DNA of 52,638 nt from NCBI GenBank assembly GCA_002407675.1, contig DHNW01000019.1, forward strand, positions 7,563 through 60,200, in the 5' to 3' direction. The stretch comes from Ruminococcaceae bacterium UBA5406. GTDB taxonomy: Bacteria; Bacillota; Clostridia; Oscillospirales; Acutalibacteraceae. Shown one piece after another: positions 1 to 8,734 of this stretch. Position numbers and translations under genes: made by a program. Under the pieces are notes generated by a model. The model did not search any database. It was not told the origin of the DNA and saw nothing but the letters and a program-made list of their open reading frames with translations. Every line of letters begins with the position of its first letter. Position 1 is the stretch's first letter.

Positions 1-142
1 TTTTTACTCTTTTTTCAAAGCTCCATTCTCTGTACCCCAACATTTATTATCGAGCCGTTTTTGTTCGCAAAGCGCTAATTTTATGGCAATGGCCAGCCTC
101 CAGTCAAACTGCTTCCCTCCGAACGAGGTAAGCAGTATCCCT

Positions 143-1174
143 TCAAGGGGACAGCCGGACTGCTTTTCCGGTTCTGGACGATTCATAAATGCCTAAAATG
201 ACCTCCAGTGCAATTTTTCCCTGCCGGGCATCCACCAGAAGCGGATTCTTCCCCAAAAGGAAGCCCACCAGGTTCTGGTATTCACGCGCATGGCCTTCAC
301 AGGAAACAGCCTTTGGATCGGCGGATGCCGAAAAAGGAACCGTCTGCAAAATAGGCAGGGAGCAAGGCTGCGGAAGTGACCAGAGGGAGATAGAATCTTC
401 TTTCAGGATTACCGAACCGGACTCACCGCAAAGAACGATCTGCCGGGAAAAAGCCGGATGTGAGCACACTGTCGCGTCAATTGTTGCCAGCGCGTGGCTG
501 GAAAACCGCACGGCCCCCGCTGCCGTATCCTCTACCTCTATATGGCGCAGCCGGGCCGCAGTATAACCGCATACGCTGACCGGCTGCCCCAGCAAGTAAC
601 ACAGAAGATCGATCCCATGGAACCCCTGATTCATCAGGACGCCGCCCCCGTCCCCGGCAGCTGTGCCTCTCCACGCGGCCTGGTCATAGTACGCCTGCGG
701 GCGGAAATACCGCATGGTCAGAGCAGCAGAAACCATTTTCCCGAACGCTCCCGCATCCACCGCGCGCTTAACCTCCTGCGCCGCGTCGGAAAAGCGTGAC
801 TGCGATACCACGCAGACCGCCAATCCGGTTTGATCCGCCAGGCGGATGATTTCATCGGCGTCCTGAAGGGACAGGCACATCGGCTTTTCAATCACAACAT
901 GTTTTCCGGCCTCCATGGCCTGAACTGCCTGCTCCTTATGGGAACCGCTCGGCGTACAGATTGAAACGGCATCAATTTCCGGATCCTTCAGCATAGCCCG
1001 GTAAGATGGATATTTCCGTATTTGAAATTGTCTGCAAAATGAATCCGCACTGGCCGGGCTCCGGCTGCAGGCGCCGGCCAGAGCAGCCTGTTTTACGGAC
1101 GCAATGGCCTGTGCGTGGCAGCGGGCTGCCATTCCGCATCCGACAATTCCGAATCGAATTATCTGATTTTCCAT
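143..1174 (-). CDS. Gfo/Idh/MocA family NAD(P)-dependent oxidoreductase
   Basis: 343-residue sugar or cyclitol dehydrogenase-like protein. An N-terminal Rossmann fold has the dinucleotide motif GIVGCGMA (about residues 9-16), followed by the family's EKP motif (96-98), whose Lys is the usual catalytic residue, and a GFHGID stretch (174-179) with His176 and Asp179 placed as in the family's substrate site. I chose the ATG with AAAGGA eight bases upstream. A GTG six codons earlier overlaps the uxuA stop but has no ribosome site. It is the last gene of the uronate/amino-sugar cluster, 14 bases after uxuA. Family members oxidise many sugars, so the substrate cannot be read from sequence; context suggests a uronate or amino-sugar derivative. 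Confidence 0.88.
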   Translation of the reverse strand: MENQIIRFGIVGCGMAARCHAQAIASVKQAALAGACSRSPASADSFCRQFQIRKYPSYRAMLKDPEIDAVSICTPSGSHKEQAVQAMEAGKHVVIEKPMCLSLQDADEIIRLADQTGLAVCVVSQSRFSDAAQEVKRAVDAGAFGKMVSAALTMRYFRPQAYYDQAAWRGTAAGDGGGVLMNQGFHGIDLLCYLLGQPVSVCGYTAARLRHIEVEDTAAGAVRFSSHALATIDATVCSHPAFSRQIVLCGESGSVILKEDSISLWSLPQPCSLPILQTVPFSASADPKAVSCEGHAREYQNLVGFLLGKNPLLVDARQGKIALEVILGIYESSRTGKAVRLSP

Positions 1175-1188
1175 AGGGACAGTTCCTT

Positions 1189-2265
1189 TCACCGGTCATT
1201 TTTCCGGATGGCTTCCCAAAGCCCGTTCAGGTAGCACGCCCCTAAGGCCCGGTCATACAAGCCGTACCCCGGACGTCCCTTTTCGTCCCAGATCATGCGC
1301 CCATGGTCCGGGCGGATATAAGTATCCGGACAGGACTCATAGACGGCTTTCATAATTTCATACATGTCCAAGCTGCCGTCTGAACTAAGGTGGCTGGCTT
1401 CGCGGAAATGGTGGTATCCCAGCTGCTTGACATTGCGGACGTGCATGGCTCCGATACGATCCATCTTTCCAAAGTGGCGGATCATAGCCGGGATATTATT
1501 GGCCGGGTCGCTCCCGAGCGAGCCGGTGCACAGGCAGACTGTGTTGCAGGGTGAATCATACAGGGAAAGGATCCGGTCGTAATCCTCTTGGCTGTGCGTA
1601 ATGCGGGGAAGGCCGAAAATCGGCCATGCAGGATCATCCGGGTGACAAGCAAGCCGGATTCCCGTTTCTTCGCAGGTGGGGATAACCCCCTTCAGAAAAT
1701 ACTGAAAATTCTTCAGCATATCTTCGGTGCTGATGTTCCGATAAATATCTAAGGTCTTCTGGAGTTCTGCCAGCCGTGCCGGCTCCCACCCCGGCAGGGA
1801 AAAGCCGTTGGTAGATTTGGCCGTATTGTTGACAATATCCATCGGCGTCATGGAACCGAGATCTTTTTCGTCAAAATACAAGCTGTTGGAACCGTCTTCC
1901 GGGATTTCCCGGGCAAGATCGGTGCGAAGCCAGTCCAATACAGGCATAAAATTATAAATGATAACTTTAACCCCTGTTTTTGCCAGATTTCGAACAGTTT
2001 CGCAGTAATTTTGAATATACCGGTCTCGGGTCGGCAGACCCATTTTAATATCTTCATGGACATTGACGCTCTCAATCACTTCGCACTCCAGGCCGGCGTC
2101 ACGCACATGATCTACATACGCCCGGCACTCGTCATAAGACCACACCTCCCCTGCCGCTTTATCGTCCAGGACGCCCATTATGCCGGTCATGCCGGGAATC
2201 TGTTTAATCTGCCGGAGCGAAATTGGATCGCTGCCCTCACCGTACCAGCGGAAAGTCATCTTCAT
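1189..2265 (-). CDS. uxuA: D-mannonate dehydratase
   Basis: 358-residue enzyme that dehydrates D-mannonate to 2-keto-3-deoxygluconate in hexuronate catabolism (cytoplasmic, metal dependent). The start region with WYGEGSDP, the VNVHED motif (67-72) and CHPDDP (207-212) match the UxuA TIM-barrel family, and the conserved MHVRN and YIRPDHGRMIW segments near the C-terminus complete the metal and substrate site. Length is normal. GGAGG lies just upstream of the ATG. It sits 36 bases after the mannitol-dehydrogenase-family gene that would supply mannonate from fructuronate. No uronate isomerase or KDG kinase gene is in the window, so the rest of the pathway is encoded elsewhere. Confidence 0.95.
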   Translation of the reverse strand: MKMTFRWYGEGSDPISLRQIKQIPGMTGIMGVLDDKAAGEVWSYDECRAYVDHVRDAGLECEVIESVNVHEDIKMGLPTRDRYIQNYCETVRNLAKTGVKVIIYNFMPVLDWLRTDLAREIPEDGSNSLYFDEKDLGSMTPMDIVNNTAKSTNGFSLPGWEPARLAELQKTLDIYRNISTEDMLKNFQYFLKGVIPTCEETGIRLACHPDDPAWPIFGLPRITHSQEDYDRILSLYDSPCNTVCLCTGSLGSDPANNIPAMIRHFGKMDRIGAMHVRNVKQLGYHHFREASHLSSDGSLDMYEIMKAVYESCPDTYIRPDHGRMIWDEKGRPGYGLYDRALGACYLNGLWEAIRKNDR

Positions 2266-2301
2266 GGTTTTATATCCTCCATTTCATCCAGTCAAAATCC
2301 T

Positions 2302-3915
2302 TTATGGGTTTAAAGATTCGTGCAGTGTTTTCCTCACCGCGCCGGGCCCAGCAATTTCTCTTCTGAAATATGCTTCTATCTTATCTGCCAGCGAAGTTTT
2401 TGTCAAATCACTGCCAAAAATGGCGCCATTGGACAAAATCCTCCGGAGCTGATCCTTGCAGCTTTCCGGTTTTCCTAATTCAATGCCGGCAAGCGTCTTT
2501 TGCAGATCCTTTTTCAGAGGATCCGGGCTGACCTCGAACGGTTTTCCGCTGTCGTCCACCGCCAGCAGGTACCGCATCCATCCGGCAATCGCCAGAGGAA
2601 TGGCAATCAGCGTATCCAATCTGCGGCCCTCCGCAGCATAGCGTTTCACAGTCTCCCCAAAACGGATACCAACCTTCTGGCTGGTGTCGGTGGCAATGCG
2701 CTGCGGCGAATCCGGCATAAACGGATTTGGCAGGCGAACCTGCACGACTTCGTCGAGAAAAGCCTTTGGATCCAAAATTCCCGGATCCACCACAACCGGA
2801 AGGCCCTCGCCGTAGCCAAGCCGCCGGATCAGCGCCACAATATCCGGATCCTTCATCTCGTCGCAAATAAACGTATAGCCCAGCAGGCATCCGTAGACGC
2901 TCATGGCCGTATGCAGCGGGTTCAAGCAGGACGTCACTTTCATGCGTTCCGTCTTGGTGACCGTCTCCCGGTCAGTCATATAAACTCCGGCCTTTTCCAG
3001 CGGCGGGCGTCCGTTTGGGAATTTGTCTTCGACTACCAGGTACTGGGGGCGCTCCGCGTTGACAAACGGGGCAATATACGTACCGTGCGGAGTGACGATC
3101 GGCGCCATCTCTTCAATTCCGTCGGCAGCCAGCGCCTGCTCCACCTTTTTATGCGGGCGCGGCGTAATTTTGTCGATCATGGTCCACGGGAACGCGACGG
3201 ATGTTTCATTGGACAAGTAAGATAAGAAACCGCTGTCCACAAAACCATTTTCCTGCCACGCCCGGGCCACTGCCGTCACGCCAGCCTGCAGCTTTTCCCC
3301 GTTGCGGCTGCAGTTATCCATGGAAACCACCGCCAGAGGATACCGGCCGGCCCGGTAACGCTCATACAGAAGCGCCGTCACAATACTCATGGCGTGCCGC
3401 GCCCCGGAAGGGCCCTGCCGGATATCCTCTTCCACGGATGGCATCCGGGTGCCGTCCGGGCGGGAAAGGGCATACCCTTTTTCTGTAATTGTAAAGGAAA
3501 CCATTTGCAGGCATGGATCGGTAAAAATTTCACGGAGACGGGCCACCTCCGCCGCATCGTCGCTGTCTGCCTTCAGGGCTTCCGACACGCTTCCGATAAT
3601 TTCACGGTCTGTGGTGCCGTTCGGATTCAAAGTAACCATCATGGTCAGATTGTCATAAGGCCGGTAGATACGGTCAATAATGTCATAATCGAACGTTTCC
3701 GCAGCGACAATGCCTTTTTCGGCTGCGCCCTGATTCAGCAGCCGTTGCTGCAGGGAAGCAATGAAGCCGCGGAAAATATTTCCTGCACCAAAATGCACCC
3801 AAACAGGGTGCTGCCTGGTCGCCTGACTCACGGCGGCGACATCGTATTTCGGCAAGGCCACTTTTCTGGCTTTCCACCCCGCCTGGTCGTCCAAGGAAGC
3901 CCGATTCAGTTTCAT
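2302..3915 (-). CDS. uxuB: Fructuronate reductase / mannitol dehydrogenase family protein
   Basis: 537-residue polyol-type dehydrogenase. The N-terminal nucleotide-binding domain contains HFGAGNIFRGF (about 41-51), and the C-terminal helical domain carries the mannitol-dehydrogenase pattern with LNPLHTAMSVYGC. The family reduces fructuronate to mannonate or tagaturonate to altronate with NADH. Being next to uxuA makes D-fructuronate reduction the best guess. AGGA lies about ten bases before the ATG. A 14-bp hairpin separates it from the NagA-like gene upstream, so expression may be partly uncoupled. Fructuronate, tagaturonate and mannitol enzymes cannot be separated confidently by eye. Confidence 0.85.
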   Translation of the reverse strand: MKLNRASLDDQAGWKARKVALPKYDVAAVSQATRQHPVWVHFGAGNIFRGFIASLQQRLLNQGAAEKGIVAAETFDYDIIDRIYRPYDNLTMMVTLNPNGTTDREIIGSVSEALKADSDDAAEVARLREIFTDPCLQMVSFTITEKGYALSRPDGTRMPSVEEDIRQGPSGARHAMSIVTALLYERYRAGRYPLAVVSMDNCSRNGEKLQAGVTAVARAWQENGFVDSGFLSYLSNETSVAFPWTMIDKITPRPHKKVEQALAADGIEEMAPIVTPHGTYIAPFVNAERPQYLVVEDKFPNGRPPLEKAGVYMTDRETVTKTERMKVTSCLNPLHTAMSVYGCLLGYTFICDEMKDPDIVALIRRLGYGEGLPVVVDPGILDPKAFLDEVVQVRLPNPFMPDSPQRIATDTSQKVGIRFGETVKRYAAEGRRLDTLIAIPLAIAGWMRYLLAVDDSGKPFEVSPDPLKKDLQKTLAGIELGKPESCKDQLRRILSNGAIFGSDLTKTSLADKIEAYFRREIAGPGAVRKTLHESLNP

Positions 3916-3985
3916 AAATTTTTCATCCTGCCCTTTCCCTATTAAAATTTCTGCAATAAAACAAATGCAAAAAGACTATAAAATA

Positions 3986-4026
3986 TTGTGTGCAGCAATA
4001 CAGCCTCTTCTGATTGCTGCACACAA
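3986..4026 (-). terminator. 14-bp hairpin downstream of the NagA-like gene
   Basis: Perfect arms TTGTGTGCAGCAAT (3986-3999) and ATTGCTGCACACAA (4013-4026) around a 13-nt loop. Read on the minus strand it is followed by ATATTTTATAG and then a T-run. This suits a weak terminator or processing stem between nagA and uxuB, where the gap is about 160 bases. Confidence 0.5.
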
Positions 4027-4072
4027 CAAACCTGGAAATACGCGGTGCCATCGGTCTTGAAAAACGCAGAGT

Positions 4073-5233
4073 CTACTGTTTTACAATTTCCCCGCGCACC
4101 ATGACATGGCGTATGTCAACATCTTCGCCGAAAACCAGAAGGTCGGCGTCTTTTCCTTTGGAAATGGAGCCAGTGCGGCTGTCAATCCCCAGCAATTTTG
4201 CAGGCGTCAGGCTCATCATTTTGACCACTTCATACAGCGGTGCCCCCGTCAGCTTATGGAATGTGCGGACCAGCCGGTCCGTTGTGGCCACACTTCCGGC
4301 AAATGCGCTCCGATCCATCAGCTTTGCGACGCCGTCTTCTTTAATGCAGGGAACACCGCCCAGCTCGTAGGGACCGTCTGGCATCCCGGCGGCCGACATA
4401 CTGTCTGTAACCAGGCAGATCCGATCCGGTCCCTTGATTTTATAGATCAGGCGAAGCAGTTCAGCCGGCAGATGGCATCCGTCGGCAATTGCCTCAACAT
4501 ATAAGTCGTCCAGCAAATAACCGGCCTCAATGGCACCCGCCACGCGGTAGGCATGCACACGGCGCACGGTAGCCATGCAGGAATAAAAGTGTGTCAGGCA
4601 GGCAAGGCCGTTGTCATAGGCACGCATTACTTCTTCACAGGTTGCGTCAGAATGAGCCAGACTGCTGATGATCCCCTCTTCACGGAGCCGGTTGAGAAAG
4701 CGCTCGGAACCCGGAAGCTCAATGGCAAACGACCAGCGGCGGATCCGATCTGTCCGCTGCATCACTTCTTCATACTCCTCCGGCTCTGGGTTCCGCAGGT
4801 AGGCGGGGTTCTGAGCCCCCGCCTGGCTGGCGGCAAAATACGGCCCTTCCAGATGAAGGCCAGGAATGCTGGGGCAACCTGGCTTTTCCGGATCCACCTG
4901 ATTGAAAAGCTCCACATAATCCAGCAAATCTTGTTTGCTTCCCGTCGTGGTAGTCGGCAGCAGGGTAGTCGTACCGTGCGCCATATGGGCCTTGGCCGCA
5001 CCGTAGATACTGTCCAGCCCCTGCATAAAATCATATCCGCCCGCACCGTGTGTATGCGTATCGATAAAACCGGGCGACAGATATGCGCCTTTCACGTCAA
5101 TGATACGGTCAGTTACCACCGGAATTGTCCGGTGCAGCGCAACTTCTGCAATACGGCGCCCATCTACCAGAACCTCGCCCGGGAATATCCCCGTCGGTAA
5201 AATGACCTGCGCGTTTTTATATAATGTAGTCAC
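4073..5233 (-). CDS. nagA: N-acetylglucosamine-6-phosphate deacetylase-like amidohydrolase
   Basis: 386-residue amidohydrolase that would remove acetate from an N-acetyl-hexosamine 6-phosphate. The metal motif THTHG (His60, His62), LHLEGPYF (Glu129), His194, His215 and the catalytic Asp277 in VTDSMSAAG are all present. The GTG start is preceded by AAGGAGAG at good spacing. The segment after His215, usually FNAM in NagA and contacting the sugar phosphate, reads FYSCM, and the following loop is also atypical, so the substrate may not be GlcNAc-6-P. It lies 33 bases after the SIS-domain gene in the same operon. NagA is the nearest family, but specificity is open. Confidence 0.82.
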   Translation of the reverse strand: MTTLYKNAQVILPTGIFPGEVLVDGRRIAEVALHRTIPVVTDRIIDVKGAYLSPGFIDTHTHGAGGYDFMQGLDSIYGAAKAHMAHGTTTLLPTTTTGSKQDLLDYVELFNQVDPEKPGCPSIPGLHLEGPYFAASQAGAQNPAYLRNPEPEEYEEVMQRTDRIRRWSFAIELPGSERFLNRLREEGIISSLAHSDATCEEVMRAYDNGLACLTHFYSCMATVRRVHAYRVAGAIEAGYLLDDLYVEAIADGCHLPAELLRLIYKIKGPDRICLVTDSMSAAGMPDGPYELGGVPCIKEDGVAKLMDRSAFAGSVATTDRLVRTFHKLTGAPLYEVVKMMSLTPAKLLGIDSRTGSISKGKDADLLVFGEDVDIRHVMVRGEIVKQ

Positions 5234-5266
5234 CGTAAGCCTCTCCTTTCGATTTGCCAAAAGAGA

Positions 5267-6028
5267 TTACAGGCAGCGGACGCGGTCACGGAAACGATCC
5301 AAAAACTGGTTGTTCCATTCGTCGCCGCCCGGGCAGTTGCCGCTGCGCCACACCGGCGGATCAATTCCTTCATTCACAAGCATATTGATGGCTTCCACCA
5401 TGATGCTGTTCATAACATAGGCATTGGCATATGTGGAAAGCGCACCGATCTTCTGCTCAAACCCTGGCAGCTGGATTGTGGCGTCACCCAGCTTCACCTT
5501 GCAGTCCACGCTCACGTCAACAATCTCATGCAGATTTTTTTTGCTGGGGTGGCGCGCCGGATGATCCAGCGGACAGTTGTTGGCATGTTCATGGCTGCTG
5601 ACACCGATAACTTTGGCACCGTGTTCTCTGGCCGTCAAAGCTGCGTCAATGGTGGCACTGTTAATGCCGTAAGCATTGACGACAATCAAAAGGTCGCCCT
5701 TTCCGATTCCATAATCCTCAATGACGATTTTCCCGTACCCGGGAAGGCGCTCCACCTGCATGGACTTCAGCGCACCGCTGCTCAGCATGGTCTCCTGATT
5801 AAGGATAGCGCTGATGTGCATCAGCCCGCCCGCGCGGAAAAACACTTCCATAGCCGCCAGATTGGAATGGCCGCCCGGCCCAAATACATAGACAAGCCTG
5901 TCCTGTTTGACCTGATCGGCTACCAAACGGGCCGCCTGCACAATGTGCTCCCGCTCCGTAGAACGAATTTCATCAATGATACCCACTACTTCTTTGTAAT
6001 AGAGATCCATAACTTGACCTTCCTGCAT
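5267..6028 (-). CDS. SIS-domain phosphosugar-binding protein
   Basis: 253-residue single sugar-isomerase (SIS) domain protein. FGPGGHSNLAAMEVFFRAGG and VIGVSSHEHANN fit the phosphosugar-binding loops, and a C-terminal segment with PPVWRSGNCPGGDEWN is typical of the SIS proteins found in carbohydrate operons. Such proteins isomerise or bind phosphorylated sugars. AGGAGG lies eight bases upstream of the ATG. Placed between an AGE epimerase/hydrolase pair and a NagA-like deacetylase, it probably interconverts a phosphorylated sugar intermediate. The exact reaction is unknown. Confidence 0.8.
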   Translation of the reverse strand: MQEGQVMDLYYKEVVGIIDEIRSTEREHIVQAARLVADQVKQDRLVYVFGPGGHSNLAAMEVFFRAGGLMHISAILNQETMLSSGALKSMQVERLPGYGKIVIEDYGIGKGDLLIVVNAYGINSATIDAALTAREHGAKVIGVSSHEHANNCPLDHPARHPSKKNLHEIVDVSVDCKVKLGDATIQLPGFEQKIGALSTYANAYVMNSIMVEAINMLVNEGIDPPVWRSGNCPGGDEWNNQFLDRFRDRVRCL

Positions 6029-6109
6029 GATAAAAACCTCCTAATTAATATTTTTATGTTTTAACTGGCTGTCGAAATGCTTGCCGAACCGTTCGTCCAA
6101 AAGACCGAA

Positions 6110-7363
6110 TCACCTGCTTTCGCCGAGAGAACTCATAGCGGCACAGATATCGTGCTCGATTTCAGGCGAATAAGTCCCCGCAAGGGCAAAATACCGCGCG
6201 GAACCCTGCGGTTCGTAACCGCCCGCCGCGATCTGCGGCGCGCTGGCCAGATAACCGATCATGCCGTTGGTATAACCGACGGTGAGCGCGCCTTTGTGCA
6301 GCGTGCGCGCAAAGGCAGCATAGCTCTGCACGGCCTCGGCATTCAGAAAATAAAAAGCCGTGCTGCCAATATCAAGCCGTGTCATATACAGGGTTTCGTA
6401 TGGGCGGAGGGATTTCGCCAGCACTTTTTCCGCCCACTGGCGCACGGCTTCGTCTGGACTTTCCAGTGCTTTTTCAGCCTGCCTGCGTGTAAACGTCTGA
6501 TTCAGCTTCAATCGGACGCTGGTATGGCTGATCCGAAGGGAAGTGCCGGTCTCCCGGCCTCCTCTTTCCAGCAGAGTCTGGCAGACCCCGTAAAAATCCT
6601 TTGCAAACTGCGCCACATGAGAAAAATCACACGGTGTAAAGCGGCTTCCCAGCACGCTGTTTGGCCGCAGATCCCCCGTGCATCCCTGAAGAAATAGACT
6701 GACGCTGCCGGGGTGTGCCTCATCCAGCATCCGCAGAGCCATACCCGGATAATCCGGCTGGATATAGTTTTCGTTGGAAAGGTTGGCATGGCATGGATAG
6801 TGCAGCAAAACGCCTTTCAGGCTTCCGTCTGTCCGGTAGAAACCAAGCGCCGTCAAAGTCCTGTCTGCCGGTATCCCATAGTTTGGCATCATCTGAATGC
6901 CTTCCGGCGTCCGCAGACGGCGGTACACGTTCATGCAGCACTGCCCGTCAAAGCGGCGAACGGCTACCGGTTCCGGATGGGCCTGCGCTTCCTCAGCGGC
7001 TTCACGAATTTGGCCGCTCAGGAATTCCGTATATGCTTCATCGGCGCTTTCCAGCAACGCCGTCAGGTTGTTGCCCGTACCCGGTCCGGAATGATTGTGC
7101 GAAGCGACAAACAGGAGGGACTCCGGCTGCACCCCCAGCGACTCCGCAAGCGCCGGCCGTATTTTCGCTATAAAATCGCTGTTCCACCAGATTAGGTCGG
7201 CGTAGAAAAGAAACAGTGCCGTTTTTCCGTCCTGCAGCGCATAGACCCGCAGAAAAATATCTTCTCTTACGCCATCATAGACACCCTTGCGCACCGCATA
7301 ACCGCACAGGCGAACGGGAATGCGCGGGGTAATGCACCGCTTGGCGGTGCCCAACATCAGCAT
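6110..7363 (-). CDS. Neutral/alkaline non-lysosomal ceramidase N-domain-like protein
   Basis: 417-residue protein beginning LGTAKRCITPRIPVRLCGY, the typical opening of the neutral ceramidase-like fold, with metal-site-like ASHNHSGPGTG, HYPCHAN and LQGCTGDLRP motifs in order. Characterised relatives are zinc amidases on ceramide, but bacterial operon members like this one lack a secretion signal and usually sit with sugar genes, so a cytoplasmic amidase or esterase on a sugar derivative is more likely. I start it at the ATG following GGAGGAA; earlier in-frame ATGs give a low-complexity extension that overlaps the AGE gene. Confidence 0.75.
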   Translation of the reverse strand: MLMLGTAKRCITPRIPVRLCGYAVRKGVYDGVREDIFLRVYALQDGKTALFLFYADLIWWNSDFIAKIRPALAESLGVQPESLLFVASHNHSGPGTGNNLTALLESADEAYTEFLSGQIREAAEEAQAHPEPVAVRRFDGQCCMNVYRRLRTPEGIQMMPNYGIPADRTLTALGFYRTDGSLKGVLLHYPCHANLSNENYIQPDYPGMALRMLDEAHPGSVSLFLQGCTGDLRPNSVLGSRFTPCDFSHVAQFAKDFYGVCQTLLERGGRETGTSLRISHTSVRLKLNQTFTRRQAEKALESPDEAVRQWAEKVLAKSLRPYETLYMTRLDIGSTAFYFLNAEAVQSYAAFARTLHKGALTVGYTNGMIGYLASAPQIAAGGYEPQGSARYFALAGTYSPEIEHDICAAMSSLGESR

Positions 7364-7413
7364 GGCTAATTCCTCCATCACCTTTTTAGGACGCCCTTCC
7401 GGGCGGGAGCCTT

Positions 7414-8667
7414 TCAGGCTCCCTGCTCGAGACAAAGCTCGATAATTTTAAGAAAATCGCGCATGATATGGAACGGATCCTTGACCGGCAGAGCCACCAG
7501 CTTATCCTGCGGAGAACCGTTCCGTCTGCGGATCTGAACCCATTCCCCCAGCTCTCGGTTTGGAAAGGTGTCAAATACATAGGCGCGGCTTTTTTCATAC
7601 CGCTGTTCCATTCCTTCGTCTCCGGTCAGGGAATAAAGCAAAGGAAAAATGTACAGGATTTCCGCATGGGGCCACCAAAGTTTCATGTCCCACGTTTCCT
7701 CGATCAGCGTTTCATATGGGGTTCCAATCAGCGTTCCGGCAGGTTTTCCCCCGTCCCGGTCCACAAAGCGCAGAAGCCCGCCGAACTCTTTGTCCCATCC
7801 AAGGTCAAAGGTGGTTTTCACAATTTCGCAGATGCGGGGCAGATAATGCTCCAGCCCGCCGAAATCGCGGAGGAACTCCACGAGGAACCAGGCGTCTTCC
7901 ACCGTATGGCCGGGATTGACGTGCCGGTTCAGCATCCGTCCGGCGGAATCCGGCGTATCCGAGATGTGCTCCCGGATATGCCCCTTGCCGTCGTACAGTC
8001 TGTCCAGAATAAATTCCACTTTTCCTCGCACGTAGGCAACCTCTTCTTCACAGGGAAGGCCAAGCCGACGGCGCATTAATATGTATTCCTGCACCGTATT
8101 AACCAGGATCATGGGTATTCCGTGAACGGCATACCCTTTTGGAATCGGATACGGCTCCGTTAAAAAATCATTTGATTCAATGCGGCGCACAATACTTTTA
8201 TACAGGGATTCCACCACAGGCACATTTTCTTTCATCCCCATGGTTTTGGTGTACTGAGACATACCAATCAGAGCAAAACAGTCTGCATAGATACTGGCGT
8301 CATAGCGCCCCGTGCGTTCGTCTTTCAACTTCTGCCCGCTGCGTGTAAGCAGATAGCAACAGACAGAATCACCATAAATGGATTTTTCTGTAAGAAACCG
8401 ATAGGTCTCGGCCATCCGCTGTTCCAGTTCCTTCTGGCTGACATCCGGGAAAACACCCCTTTTGTTCAGGTCATGAATGCGTCCCAGAATCCACAGCCAC
8501 CGCCCCTGGGACCAGGTGAATTTATGGTCGCTGAGTTTTTTGTCGCCGTAATTATTGATGCAGTTCAGAATTCCCCCCTGCTCCGTGTCCACAAATTTCC
8601 GCCAGTATGGGAGGAAATCATCCTGGATCTGCCGCACATAGAATGTACGCATTTCCTGAAAATTCAT
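7414..8667 (-). CDS. N-acylglucosamine 2-epimerase (AGE) family protein
   Basis: 417-residue (alpha/alpha)6-barrel protein of the AGE/cellobiose-epimerase family. The signatures are WSQGRWLWILGRIHDL near residue 55, RHVNPGHTVEDAWFL in the middle and ETWDMKLWWPHAEILY near the C-terminus, with the conserved His residues used for acid-base epimerisation. The family interconverts GlcNAc/ManNAc, glucose/mannose ends or similar. In an operon with NagA/NagB homologues an amino-sugar epimerase is attractive, but sequence alone does not decide. The stop lies about 50 bases upstream of the ceramidase-like start. Confidence 0.85.
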   Translation of the reverse strand: MNFQEMRTFYVRQIQDDFLPYWRKFVDTEQGGILNCINNYGDKKLSDHKFTWSQGRWLWILGRIHDLNKRGVFPDVSQKELEQRMAETYRFLTEKSIYGDSVCCYLLTRSGQKLKDERTGRYDASIYADCFALIGMSQYTKTMGMKENVPVVESLYKSIVRRIESNDFLTEPYPIPKGYAVHGIPMILVNTVQEYILMRRRLGLPCEEEVAYVRGKVEFILDRLYDGKGHIREHISDTPDSAGRMLNRHVNPGHTVEDAWFLVEFLRDFGGLEHYLPRICEIVKTTFDLGWDKEFGGLLRFVDRDGGKPAGTLIGTPYETLIEETWDMKLWWPHAEILYIFPLLYSLTGDEGMEQRYEKSRAYVFDTFPNRELGEWVQIRRRNGSPQDKLVALPVKDPFHIMRDFLKIIELCLEQGA

Positions 8668-8734
8668 TGTAATTCCTTTCCGGTATAACCATAGTCTTCA
8701 AATTGTTATCTTCAGGCTGAAGGCAAAGGGCAGG

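Noticed and set aside
4..186. 60-codon minus-strand frame at the left edge
   Set aside because: It overlaps the end of the oxidoreductase gene, has no ribosome site and resembles no protein I know.
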